Source: Micropterix aruncella (taxonomy: Eukaryota; Arthropoda; Insecta; Lepidoptera; Micropterigidae). Taken from it: a stretch of DNA of 64,000 nt. The notes beneath the pieces were generated by a model, which had not been told where the DNA came from, ran no database searches, and saw only the letters and a program-made list of their open reading frames with translations. The position numbers and the translations under genes were made by a program. Of the stretch, positions 1 through 10,635 are shown in pieces (position 1 is the stretch's first letter; every line of letters starts with the position of its first letter). The stretch spans positions 496,001-560,000 of the forward strand of contig OX155964.1 of the NCBI GenBank assembly GCA_944548615.1, in the 5' to 3' direction.

Positions 1-420
1 ACTTAAATCCAGTCCAATAAAGAAGGCCATAAGCGATGGTCACTGTTGCGGGGTACCGTTAGGGCGTTCCGGCAGTCGTCGGTTCAGCGCTCGCATGCCA
101 TTCCGAGCTGACAACTGGCCGGAGCGCCGCCACTACGACAGAATACCCACCTTAATAAGGAAAGTGCTCGACTGACCGATAGGGTTGCGTCCGCCTTATA
201 CAGCGGCAAGCGCTCTTCACCGCACTATCGTACATCAATCACGGACCGTTCCACGCTTGACCGCTCCTTTTTCGCGAGAATGCGCAGATTAGCCACGGCA
301 TTTTAATAGGGATGTGCGGAACGCCGCTGATTAGACGGTGTGTCTAATGCGGCAGGCGCGTGCGACCTCCACAATTTGTTTCTTCGGATGGACGACATCG
401 CACAGAATATAGGGGCGGGA
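1..420. other. GC-rich stretch, no gene recognised
   Basis: This stretch is clearly richer in G+C than the DNA after position 570. It holds only short open frames and I recognise no protein or RNA in it. It runs into the partial GC-rich repeat that starts near 421, so it may be the edge of a larger mobile element that begins outside the window. Confidence 0.4.
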
Positions 421-567
421 GTTAATGGGCCCTGAACTGTTGTGCCATTATGACCCATGTGATAGGGTGGGCCCGACCCACGGGTTAGCACCCATCCTGT
501 AGCCTCCAAGAAGAAGTGCGAGACCGGGTAGGACTCTGTGCCTGCGGTCCGGCTTCCCCTGGGAATC
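421..567 (+). repeat. Divergent 5' piece of the GC-rich retroposon-like family
   Basis: The segment shares the order of motifs seen at the start of the full copies near 15.35 kb and 37.4 kb: a gggccc box, a tgaccca box, acgggt followed by acaccc or gcaccc, cctcc, then ggactctg and cccctgggaatc. It resembles the variant at 63228-63490 more closely than the full copies, because both have ttgtgcca where the others have ttggcca. It stops at the last box and is followed by AT-rich DNA, so only the first quarter of the element is present. Confidence 0.6.
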
Positions 568-606
568 TTTTATTATATATTGTCTATAATTGTTATTATG
601 GTCTAG

Positions 607-1532
607 TTAACCCTTTATAGCTTCATGTGACATTTCTGTAACAAACTACTAATCCCCCTAAAATACCCCTAAATAAGGCACTAAATTCATTTAGTTCGTT
701 TGAATCCGTCTAGCACTACTGTACCCTACCACTTAGTATCGAGTAAAAATCATAGATAGCGTAACTAAGCGACTTATGTGAGTTTAAATGTTGCGCGTTG
801 ATGAAAGTGATAAATTAGAACTAAGGCAGGTGGTGAATGACTGATATAAAAATATAAAAAGTGTATACAATTGTGTGGTTTTCGTGGAAACCTGTAGGTA
901 AGAATATCATTTAATCCATTCAAAATTTCGAAGCAAAAGATGGCAAGTTAGGATGTTCTAACATTTACTGGAACTGACTATGGCAAATTCTTGGTTATTA
1001 TACCGAAGAGTAAGGAACGTAAAATATCTGAACGGCAAACAAATGTCTTCAGCAGAATTTAGACTTGAGATAGGCGAGACCTTATGCGAGCTTGGCCTGA
1101 AGCCTAACATCAAGAGTCGAAGGTCTTTAGAAGACTAAATTTAAGCCAAAAAACATAAGGGCCCTGCGCAACATGTTCCTCCATTGGTAGTAAGGCAGGA
1201 CCATGTCGGCCATTGGCCAATTTGGGTTAAAAAAGGATACGTTGCAAGATTCCCTAGTGCACTGGCGTTTCACAAACAATTTGCGAAAAATGCAGTGTAG
1301 CATTATGTTATAATAAACAAAATAATTGTTTCAATTTTTTCCATACAACATAATGTTTTTTTATACGTTCAACTCAATGTTACAGTAATGTCACATTCCC
1401 TTAAATGTCAAATAAATGATTAATAATAAATATTTTTGAATTTCTGAGAAATACGTGTTTTTTTATTTGCCTAAACCTATCTCATTATCAACATTATTTT
1501 TTGTTTGAAGATCTTGGGCTACAAAGGGTTAA
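607..1532 (+). mobile_element. piggyBac-family element, internally deleted, flanked by TTAA
   Basis: A TTAA at 607-610 is followed by CCCTTTATAGC, and a TTAA at 1529-1532 is preceded by GCTACAAAGGG, the reverse complement of CCCTTTGTAGC. piggyBac elements are known to insert at and duplicate TTAA, and many of their ends begin CCCTTT or CCCT. Between the ends lies a decayed transposase C-terminus. At about 918 bp between the TTAA sites the element is far shorter than an autonomous piggyBac of 2-3 kb, so most of the transposase gene has been deleted. Confidence 0.75.
930..1353 (+). pseudogene. piggyBac transposase C-terminal fragment with cysteine-rich domain
   Basis: Read with frame changes, the segment encodes HLLELTMANSWLLYRR, then FRLEIGETL, then RGPAQHVPPL-like and VGHWPIW motifs (ggccctgcgcaacatgttcc starts near 1162). 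It ends in a cysteine-rich zinc-binding region: CK, C, CEKC, LCYN and CF, stopping at 1353. This is the arrangement at the C-terminus of piggyBac transposases, which use that domain to bind the element ends. I see a stop just before HLLEL, a stop after SLED, a one-base frameshift between VGHWPIW and the cysteines near 1235-1243, and a stop at 1255. The catalytic aspartates would lie in the deleted upstream part. The gene is dead. Confidence 0.75.
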
Positions 1533-1729
1533 AGATTCATTTTTAAGCCTATTTATTTCCGAAATTTTGTTTGGCAGTTCAGTGGGTGGGGGTTGAGAGG
1601 TGGGTTGGGTGTGGATTGGGGGAGGGGGAGGGGTTGGGAGGGGGGTTGGGGGTTGAGGGGTTTTGGCACGCGGGTAGGTTGTCTGCTTGTCGGGAAAGTC
1701 TTGGGGTGACACAACCAATTTTTTAATTT
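1354..1729. repeat. piggyBac 3' untranslated end, then a G-rich repeat tail
   Basis: Positions 1354-1528 are AT-rich, non-coding and belong to the piggyBac relic. From about 1577 to 1660 the plus strand is a run of G-tracts separated by T or A. It is followed by gggaaagtcttggggtgac, a phrase that recurs after the G-rich tract at 50566-50700 and, slightly changed, at 40250-40275. I read 1560-1729 as the end of the GT-rich interspersed family described at 50040-50710. Confidence 0.5.
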
Positions 1730-2018
1730 GTTATACAGGTTTGGTATACACGTAATAATTACGCGTTTTATTCTATAAATAGACTAATAGAGTGCATTGT
1801 AATCTCTACCATCACCCTATATAAATATGCGATAGATAGTAATAATTACTGATTATCATTGTGATCATTGATTAATGTTTCTCGGTCATTATTAATGTTA
1901 TTATAGATGGCCAATAGAATGTATATTAGTATCTCCGGACAATGCTATTAGCGCTACCTGCATGTCGCCGGAGTAGAAAGCTTTCCAAAACGTACTATGG
2001 CATTGAGAAATCTAATAA
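1730..2018 (-). repeat. MITE-like element, partial copy
   Basis: Reverse-oriented partial copy of a non-autonomous family with full-length members near 32.69 kb and 26.24 kb. Shared blocks are the cgataga/taataatta block, the atagatggcca block, the block around gcgctacctg and the gccgg block. The terminal motif gagaaatctaata is the mutated complement of the tagattgctc end of the family. The inner half is missing. Confidence 0.6.
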
Positions 2019-2044
2019 TTCATATAATCAATGGTACTACATAG

Positions 2045-2352
2045 CACTCAAATATCACTAACTACTACTAGATTGTCAAACTATAAATATAAATAATCAA
2101 AATAGAAGCCTAATATTTGAAGTATAAGTTAGTAATTCGAAAAGATACGTAGTAAAATTATTCATCGTAATATTCAAATTGTCAGTAAAGTTAAATAATC
2201 AAATTAAATCTACGTGCATTTTAAACTAAAAGTACAGATATAAGACCATATAAAATAATCAGACAATAAGGCTCTACTTTTTTAAGTAATTTAAATGGGC
2301 ACAATATTTGAAAAATCATGGCCCTCAAATTGGGCCAGCATCTCCTTGATGT
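2045..2352 (+). repeat. 300-bp AT-rich dispersed repeat, copy 1
   Basis: Nearly identical to 21055-21430 in the same orientation, with scattered base changes and two short insertions in the second copy. It contains no open frame or recognised motif. In this copy it directly follows the MITE-like element, whereas the second copy does not, so the boundary at about 2045 is probably the true element edge. Confidence 0.7.
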
Positions 2353-2448
2353 TTTTTTTTGAATTTTGATCAATCCATGATCAATGTGTGCTAAAAACTT
2401 ATTATCAATGTGTGCTAAATTAATGATCGCTAAAAACGAGGCGTTATT

Positions 2449-2664
2449 CTAGTTCTTTCTTGCAAGTTGAGATATTCCCTTATAAAGAACTATATAGCGC
2501 CTTAGGATGAGCAAAACCCTAACTCTTTTGCTAGCAATGTAGGATAAAAGACTCCAAAGGGACTTCAAACAGATCAGAGACTTCAAAGGCAATGTAGGAT
2601 CGAAGACTAATCCTAGGTTTTTTGCAGTACACTTTTTAGGTATCTCCGAGGAATTCCGTTTCAA
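2449..2664 (-). pseudogene. Possible LINE reverse-transcriptase fragment
   Basis: The minus strand has a 71-codon frame whose middle, CTAKNLGLVFDPTLPLKS, resembles the block after the RT palm of Jockey/CR1-type LINEs (AKFLGIxxDxxLxW). The remainder is only loosely similar. No catalytic motif is included. It could be a chance similarity. Confidence 0.35.
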
Positions 2665-2699
2665 AAATTAAATAACTTTAATGGTCAATTCAACCGTCA

Positions 2700-3360
2700 A
2701 TAAATTTTTCATCTTCTGTACTTAAAAAAATGATTTTATTACTATGATTAACATCGCATTCGCCATTGAAAGTTATAGCTTGTTGTATTTTATTTTAATC
2801 TATGCGATTAATTCGGCTGAGCGGGTTTTCTGGCGTATCTGATTTGTGATATCATTATATATGTCAAGATGCATAATGAAGACTCTTATTATCAAATTAT
2901 GCATATTTTGCGGTGTCTCTATCCACCGATTTTGATATTTATCGTTTCGTTATCTTCGGCCAACGGCTCTATCGAAGATTCGCTTATCGTTTCGCAATAA
3001 ACACAAAACTAATGCCCATCATTTGTCATTGTACTTCGACGTTGGCGGCGCCAAATTTGGCAGATTTGATTGGTGCGGTTAATCCAGCTGGTCGAGAATC
3101 CAGTTTACCGCCGACCACCGCGGCGGTTTGACCGCTTTGCAAAGATGGGCCCGGCCACGCGAACCTCAAACCGCACCCTGTGGTACTCCCCATTTGCATT
3201 CGCAGAATCGGGATCACGTACGTCGACAACTGACCGTTCAAGAATCCCAGATGAGGAATTTATTGCGTAAACGAAGAGCATGAATTTTGCACATCGGAAG
3301 ATAAAGGGCGATCACGTTGTCAATCGACGGAGGTTTTTTGTTATCTCCATTCTAATTTAT
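2700..3360. other. No gene recognised; short GC-rich patch
   Basis: AT-rich DNA with a GC-rich patch at about 3040-3190. Three overlapping frames of 66-72 codons occur there on both strands and none resembles a known family. I see nothing else in it. Confidence 0.3.
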
Positions 3361-3753
3361 TTATTTATTTATTGTATTTATTTATTTTTAGGAAAACCAA
3401 CAGCTAATTATAATTTAACAAAAAGACGGAGTAAGATAACATAGAGCCAATTAAAGGTTTTCACGTTTAAGTAACGTTGTAGACACATCTGTGATCTTTC
3501 AATTAAAGCTATCGATTAAAAATGCATCAAAAATTATTCAACAATTAATGCTAAAGAATTCACTGTTCAGCCGCTGCCTAGCTGAGTTGATACTCGTACA
3601 GAATAGATCAAAGTCAAAGCGTTTAATCAAGTCATTGAAATTGTCACTTGTTCGCCACAGAAATGCATTTTGCCTATAGTTGGTACCAGCATGAGGAACA
3701 TGGAGAGCAGGGTTAAAACTATTGAGTTTGGAAGGAACACGGAAGGAACACAA
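3361..3753 (-). mobile_element. LINE 3' end: ORF2 C-terminus and 3' UTR
   Basis: The minus strand encodes VPSKLNSFNPALHVPHAGTN and then the end of a frame. This matches the F-x-P-x-R/K ... LFxxPxxxTNY pattern also seen in the LINE C-terminus at 44530-45063. The lower-coordinate side ends in repeated ttta units near 3361-3388, which on the minus strand is the taaa-rich 3' tail typical of these elements. RT and endonuclease are absent: a 5'-truncated dead insertion. Confidence 0.55.
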
Positions 3754-3754
3754 T

Positions 3755-4085
3755 AATAAATGTTGGGTTTAAGTTTAATAATATAGAGAGTGGATATAAG
3801 GAAGGTTGGTTATTTTATAGAATTATAATCATCATTGTGGAGCGGAGAAGGAATCAAAGTTTACGCACCTTTCTATTTTTCGCGCGATTCCTTGCTGTAT
3901 TTTCACTCCGAATGTCTCCAAATCTTCAGAACGCGAAAATTACGAAATCACAGCACGATAAACAAGAACACTCAAAACAGAAGTACGTCTGTCTCAGTCG
4001 GCGCGTAATTTCTCACTGATTGGGAGGGTAGGTAGGAAATAAATATATATGACACGGATATAATATACATTAAAAATGGCCTAAC
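3755..4085 (+). repeat. 330-bp dispersed repeat R, copy 1
   Basis: The stretch from tgttgggtttaagttt to atggcctaaccat is repeated in inverted orientation at 38300-38645 with many small differences. It contains no retained reading frame. A second copy of its last 45 bases (tatgacacgg ... ggcttaacca) occurs at 4200-4243. The class is unknown; it could be a SINE-like or MITE-like unit or an old LINE UTR. Confidence 0.65.
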
Positions 4086-4255
4086 CATTACCCCCGGGCT
4101 TAAAGGGTTGCCTTTTAAAAATGTATTATTATATATCTTAAAGCTAACTTACGTCCTATGTAGCCTCAAGCTTTACGATAAGAAATTAGAAATAGGTATA
4201 TATGACACGGACATAATAAATATATATTATAAATGGCTTAACCAATAATAATAAA

Positions 4256-4913
4256 CTCTTTATGAACAACTTGGGTTGTCAACTACAACGGGCGAGCGCG
4301 TCACCACAGGACGTTTTAACGATTTTCTCGTTCTGTCGCCCTGCAGTGAACGTAGAAGACTTTAGACAGAAACAAATCCAACGTCCAGCTACGTCACAAC
4401 CCGCAAGAAGCCAACGCCTTTACCGCGAGATAGCCAGTAATGTTACCTGGCGGGCCGACCCTCGCGCCCTTGCTTCCAATTGTGACCAGATTTCTCCGGT
4501 CTCTCGATTGGTTCCGAGTTCGAGGTCGCTTGCGCAGTCCTCTCCCTTACGAAGCGTTAAAACGGTGTATACCGAATCTATCCCGGACCAAGGCGTCCTT
4601 TGCCCGACTCTGAACCGGGATCGGATGGCCAATGGTCATTTCAAGAGCAGTCGCCGTAAGGTAGGCAACCACCCCCGCTCCGACTGTTAGTCGGAGAGCA
4701 CAGTCGATTGGCTTGCGCCGCTCGGTGCGCAGACCGTCGAGAAGCGCCAGAGGTTTGATTCCCAGGGGAGACTGGTTGACCCAGTGTCCTACCCAGGTTC
4801 GCACCCCATGCGTGGAGGCCATCGGATGGGTGTTGACCCGTGAGTGTGACCGACCCTGAACACATGGGTCATCGTGGCCACCTCATCATGGGCCCATTAG
4901 CTCTTTATGAACA
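4256..4913 (-). mobile_element. GC-rich retroposon-like element with 13-bp target duplications
   Basis: A 632-bp GC-rich unit at 4269-4900 is flanked by ctctttatgaaca at 4256-4268 and again at 4901-4913. Such a 13-bp duplication is typical of target-primed retrotransposition or a similar staggered cut. The same unit occurs at 15346-16014, 37413-38085, 48747-49412 and 63545 to the window end, and in divergent pieces elsewhere. It has no terminal inverted repeats and no poly(A). The open frames inside it (for example plus strand 4262-4690) are not maintained with the same reading in all copies. I do not know which family it belongs to. Confidence 0.75.
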
Positions 4914-5085
4914 GACGGGATGTGGAATACCCCCCCGCAAGATGGACCGATGACATAGCCAAAGTCGCAGGAAGTAGGTAGGATGGAGGCGGCTCAGGAC
5001 CGCTCGTCATAGCATTCTATGGGGAAGACCTATGTCCAACAATGGACGTCTACTGGCCGATGATGATGATGACATTTAAAAAAAG
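4914..5085 (+). pseudogene. LINE ORF2 C-terminal scrap with (GAT)n tail
   Basis: Reading with one frame change gives PARWTDDIAKVAGSR, MEAAQDRSS and then KTYVQQWTS. This is the C-terminus shared by many insect endonuclease/RT LINEs (RW-DD-VAGxRWMxxAxDRxxW ... YVQQWT). It ends in gatgatgatgatgac and an A-rich tail. The upstream part is missing, and the GC-rich retroposon sits immediately before it. Confidence 0.7.
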
Positions 5086-7040
5086 ATACGCGGTACCTTC
5101 CTCTTTCTTGGAAGTAGAATAAGTGCGTTTCAACAATGCATTCTTTAGATATCGGTCAGCCATTGAAAAATAAATTCCAACAATGCAGCTGTCAGTCGAA
5201 TTATTGAAAGAAAATTATAATTCAGGTTTTTTTTTCTTTTATTTAATCCAAGAGAAATGTTATAACAGTTCGATTAGCGAGCCTTTTATTTTTATCGATA
5301 ATTCATATCGATAATTCATATTCATATCATTTTATATTTTGCCATACGTTTTAATTTGATATTTTTTAGTTTTTAAACTAAATTTGTCATGTTTATTTTT
5401 AAATTGTCATTTTCGGCGTAGAAAATAAAAAAAACATTTCTAACTTCACAAGTTCGTGGAATTAGTGCGGAAAGCTCATTTTTACTGTATTTGTTTAGTA
5501 AACAAATGGTATCTATAACTTCAATATATTAGAAACTTATAATAGTAGTTTGCTAAATGAAGGATCTTAAAGCAGCTTGACCAAATTTAACGGCATCGTG
5601 TAGCGCGCAGGCGCGACGCACACGACTATTCTGACCTCATTCAAAAAGGCTACCGACTACTAATTCACCGATTAGGCTACCTCTCCCGCCCTCTTCGGCT
5701 ATATAAAATCATATAATAAATATTAATTCTTCCGGCTTTATAAACGTAGGCGTATGGTGTAACGAATTACGACGAAAATCAACAAATCATTTATTTTAAT
5801 TTAACAGTTTTAAAAACGAAGAAGCTCTCGATTCGATAAAAGAGTATTTCAATCCAAAAAAAATCCAAAATGGATTAATGATTTTTAAAATAACATATCC
5901 GCTCAGTAATTTGATAAACCCTCTAAAAAAGTAAAAAATCTGTCAGATTTCATTAAACCTAACCAGTAATCCTAAGAAAAAAAAATTAAGTAATTTTTTG
6001 AATTTTATCGAAAAACTTGTACATTCTGAAAAGTTTTTAATCCATTTAAAACGTTTCTCGACTTGTTAACTCTGAGATTAAATGAGGTACGTGTAAAGAC
6101 AAATGTTTTAAATGGTCATAACAGCGATGATAGTATAAGAATTTTTGAAAATTTTCATTGATTTCACTACGTGAATGTCATCGTTTTTAAGAGTTTTACG
6201 AAACGAGATTTAAAGACCTTTGCATACCAATACATGTATAAAATTGAATATAATAATTGGTATAATTTTGTTACAGTAGTGATACTGCGAAGTGATGTTC
6301 TTCGGGTTTAATGTTATTTTCTTATTACCTTAAAGAAGTGAAGAAAAATGCAGGACTGCGAGACTGCGTAGATACTTTAAAACTTACCTGAAACGAAAAA
6401 GAAAGAAGCAATTAATATAACATAAAACAAAACGCTTGGAACACAAAGTAGAATAATATAGTGTAGTCCGTAATTAGATGTATTTGATGGTATCTTAAAT
6501 AGTGTTACTAAGAGATATGTATCTAAATTGAAAACTATATTTTCCGGCATCTAATTCTGACGTTTATATAATGTTAGGAGGCTAATAAAAGTAGCCATAT
6601 TTGTTTATTTACGTGAAACGTTTTTAAAGCCAGACCGGAACATACTGGTGCGGAGTATACAAGGTTACTTGAACTAATTGTTTTGCATTGCATCTGTTAT
6701 TGCTCGATCGACAAACCGAAAAAGTAGCAAATTCTAAATTATAATCAGCTGACCATACATCCAGAGGATGAAGCCGAAGCGAAAGCCAACACTACAGGTG
6801 TCAAAAACGACGAAAGAAAATAAAAAAAAACAAAAGTAATGCAAGAAAACCGTGGATTTGGGCAGGATGCCTAGAAGTATATAAAATGCCGATAGCTGAA
6901 GATTGGATCGAGTGCACATCTGGGCGCATTAAAAGTGCACCGCATATGCTGGCATTGGAAGTGGTTTATGTTTGTAAAACTGTATGCGCACTCTTGCAGT
7001 TGCAAGTGCGCACTCTACACGGCGGTATCTGTAAGAGTGC
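5086..7040. other. AT-rich stretch without recognised genes
   Basis: Nearly 2 kb of AT-rich sequence with only short chance frames, the longest about 60 codons (6734-6919 minus, 6886-7074 plus). A GC-richer patch at 5590-5700 includes a TATA-like tatataaaat near 5700, but I see no reading frame attached to it. Confidence 0.4.
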
Positions 7041-7044
7041 GCAA

Positions 7045-7607
7045 ATTTATTTATTTATTTATTTAGGTACATAGGATTAGGTATACAGTTCATTCATAGG
7101 TCATGTAATCTTATAATAATTATATAAATTATTTAATAATTAATATAGGGAGGTTTAACACATCTTACATGACCTTTACTGCCAATAGCACATCTAACTA
7201 GGCGATAATTTGGCCTGTCTCTAGATGTGCATATTTTTATGCAATTTTAAGAAATGAAGTGTTTTTTTAAAATAAATTATTTGGACCCACCACCTGTATA
7301 TACACATAAATATACCAATTTTATAAAAAATATAGCTATGTAATAAATATATACATTTATAGTTGTAATTTAATAAAATTTAATTAAGAAAAATAGATAA
7401 GTGATACTAAATAAATTGTCGTGCGTTGCAAAGAAGTTGATCAGATTTTACATATCCCTTGTTAAGTAGCCATCTATTAAGGTTTGCTTTAAATATTTTT
7501 ATGTTAGGATAATTTTTCATGTCTTCACTAAGGGAATTATATAATTTTGGGGCTATGTAGAATATATGTCTCTGGGCAAATGTTGTCCTGACTTGATTTT
7601 TAAAATG
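7045..7607 (-). mobile_element. LINE 3' end (minus strand): ORF2 C-terminus plus 3' UTR
   Basis: The minus strand from about 7605 to the stop at 7407 reads VRTTFAQRHIFYIAPKLYNS and then IFKANLNRWLL, ending ARQFI. This is the LINE C-terminal pattern TxFxQRxxxYxAPKxYN ... FKxxLxxWL, also seen at 17027 onward. Lower coordinates hold a 3' UTR containing a ctaactaggc motif and a (ttta)n end at 7045-7067. A 25-bp tandem duplication lies at about 7577-7630. No RT domain is present. Confidence 0.65.
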
Positions 7608-7740
7608 TTGTCCTGACTTGATTTTTAAAATTTCAATAATGTATGTGAAGTATGTATGGTTTAATAAAGTATGTGAAGTATATATAAAGTATAGGAAGTG
7701 TATATGAAGACATGTTGGGATACTTGCTCTTCTCTATCCT

Positions 7741-8106
7741 GTACTCTCCTAATCAACACAATCCTATCACCATGAGCTTATCGAACCATTAAGTCCCCAC
7801 GGTCTCGTACTTCAGTCAGCCTCTGTCGATTTACTCAAAACTCCTTGTCATAATAATGATTTTTTCTCCTACTCTATCTGTGTCCATGATGCAAGACTCT
7901 GGCACAATCTCCTGGCAAGCATACGAAATCATTCAATACTCTTTAGAAGTCTTTCGAATCATTCAAGACTCGCCTCAAAAAAGTACTATTTGTCTAAAGA
8001 GATAACATGTTCCTTGATTTCTCTCTTCGTTCTCTCCCAATATCCACTTCTCGGGCATTCTTATTTTTAAATATAGTAGTTTTCATTTTATGCAGACAAA
8101 CTTATT
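7741..8106 (+). pseudogene. LINE ORF2 C-terminal fragment
   Basis: From about 7786 the plus strand reads HGLVLQSASVDLLKTPCHNN and then ARLWHNLLASIR. The last part matches the A-R-L-W-N-x-L-P-xx-I-R block near the end of many LINE ORF2 proteins. A second copy lies at 46000-46330. The element's 3' UTR is interrupted after acaaacttattt at 8106 and resumes near 8700. Confidence 0.6.
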
Positions 8107-8695
8107 TTTAAGCTATTGCATAGCTTTTATCGCGGGCCTAGGCCAGCGCGGCGACCGAATGAAGAAATTTCTTAACGAAAATTAATGATTTTAAACTGAT
8201 AATTACGTCTAAACGAGTACTGCTTACGATTCGAAAAAAATATATGTTAAATAAGAACATTTTTCAAATATTCTTATCTTTGAATATTTTAGATTTTGTT
8301 TATATTACATAGTGTAATTAATTTGTGAAATTAGGTCTAACCGAACACAAAAACGACTACTACGCAAATACTATCTGGCGTATTATTATGAAACCAGCAC
8401 CATTTTAAAGATAATTTAATTATCTATCTTTTTATCTACGATTTTTTTCGAATAATCCGTTTTTTTGGCTTTATCGAATAAAAAATTCGTGCGCGGCGCT
8501 CTATCGGAAGACGTTTAAATTATTCCGAATCATTTGCTACCGCAGCCGCAAATGATTCGGAATAATTTCAACGTTTTCCGATAGAGCGCAGTTATCTGAT
8601 ATCAGAAAGAATAAAATAAATAAATAATTATAATTGCATAAGTTCTTAAAAATGCTATTCAATAGCTTTACCGCGGCAGTCCCCGAGTGCCACGC
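8107..8695. mobile_element. 590-bp insertion of unknown class within a LINE 3' UTR
   Basis: Related LINE ends at 38103-38272 and 46330-46500 run acaaactta directly into the ctgtatttcc or aatctttatttcc block, but here about 590 bp separate the two. The insert starts near aagctattgcatagctt, itself a small palindrome, and ends near gctattcaatagctttaccgc, a related phrase. An A/T-rich tatttt sequence lies at both junctions and may be a target duplication. It contains the 8496-8589 foldback and no coding frame. Confidence 0.45.
8496..8589. repeat. 42-bp near-perfect inverted repeat (foldback)
   Basis: Arms at 8496-8537 and 8548-8589 pair over 42 positions with two mismatches and a 10-nt loop. Transcribed RNA from either strand would fold into a 94-nt hairpin. 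The outer stem is GC-rich (gcgctctatcgg) and the inner stem includes attattccgaatcatttgc. It lies inside the insertion described above. It may be the core of a foldback MITE or a small-RNA source. Confidence 0.75.
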
Positions 8696-8825
8696 GTATT
8701 TTATTTTAAATAATCTTTATTTCCACAACGCACGCATGTATCATTGCACTGTGATTAGGTTAGTTGCAAGATATTTCCATGTGGTCATAAGCTTATTATT
8801 ATTATGTATTAATTATTAATTTAGT
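8696..8825 (+). repeat. LINE 3' UTR end, continuation after the insertion
   Basis: The block aatctttatttccacaacg, then gcatgta, gcactgtgatta and tagttgcaagatat, matches the LINE 3' ends at 38128-38205 and 46355-46430. It ends in an AT-rich tail with aagcttattattattatg. Confidence 0.6.
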
Positions 8826-9121
8826 TTGCAATAATGTAGCTACAAGACCGAAAAGTTTTGCTAACAACATCTGAATATTTAATTAAGTTAGTTTTTAAAG
8901 TAATCCGGGTCAAACCGGAATCTTAAAGCACTCTTGCGGCACTTTTACAGCACTCTTTGCCTTTTCTTCGCAACAATTAACAACGATCAACAATCAAACA
9001 TATTAACATTGCCGTCTTGATCCAAAGTCATTGAATTCGCAGATTAAAATTGGCAACGACTTTGATGTGAACGGGTGTAGGATTGTTGATACCGCCATCG
9101 ATTATACCTATATAATATGAC
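8826..9121. other. No recognised feature
   Basis: About 300 bp of AT-rich DNA between a LINE end and a MITE-like copy. I see no frame, tandem repeat or motif here. Confidence 0.4.
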
Positions 9122-9559
9122 ATTAGATTGCTCAGCTCCATAGAAGGATTTGGCGACCCTTTCGAAATGGCGAAATTCTTGTGGCGGTGATAGAATTATC
9201 GGCCAAACTAATATCAATTTAAGTGGCCATCTATAATGACATTGATAATTATATTTTTTTAATAAATGACAAATAAATTATAAAACCCAATAGTTTAAGC
9301 AATGATACCAATCTGAACGTTTGAAACCTGTATACCAACATTACTACGTATTGAAACCTGTATACCAATAAAAAAAGTTGTCATCTTTAAGAGATATGAT
9401 TTAAAAATTCGTTATATTATTATTTTATACCGTATAGGCGTGTTTAGAGCACCGGCTAGAGTGCGCCGCCATACTTTTATACCACGAAAGTCGCCATATT
9501 GAACATAATAATAGAAAACTGGTTGCCAAATTGTATTACGACGTTGATCAGTCTAATAC
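9122..9559 (+). repeat. MITE-like element copy
   Basis: It begins with attagattgctcag and ends with ctgatcagtctaat-type sequence, the inverted terminal motif of the family. Internal blocks shared with the copies near 26.24 kb and 32.69 kb are ggccatctat, the attgaaacctgtatacc phrase (present twice here) and taggcgtgtttagag followed by gccgcc and gccatattgaaca. There is no coding capacity. Confidence 0.65.
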
Positions 9560-10556
<997 letters not shown>

Positions 10557-10635
10557 GAAAAAATAATAATTTACACATTTACAATCAAATATTAAAATAT
10601 TACCTAATTTTAATTATGTTGCAATCACATCCATT

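Noticed and set aside
4262..4690. 142-codon plus-strand frame
   Set aside because: It lies across the GC-rich retroposon edge and its reading is not kept in other copies of the family.
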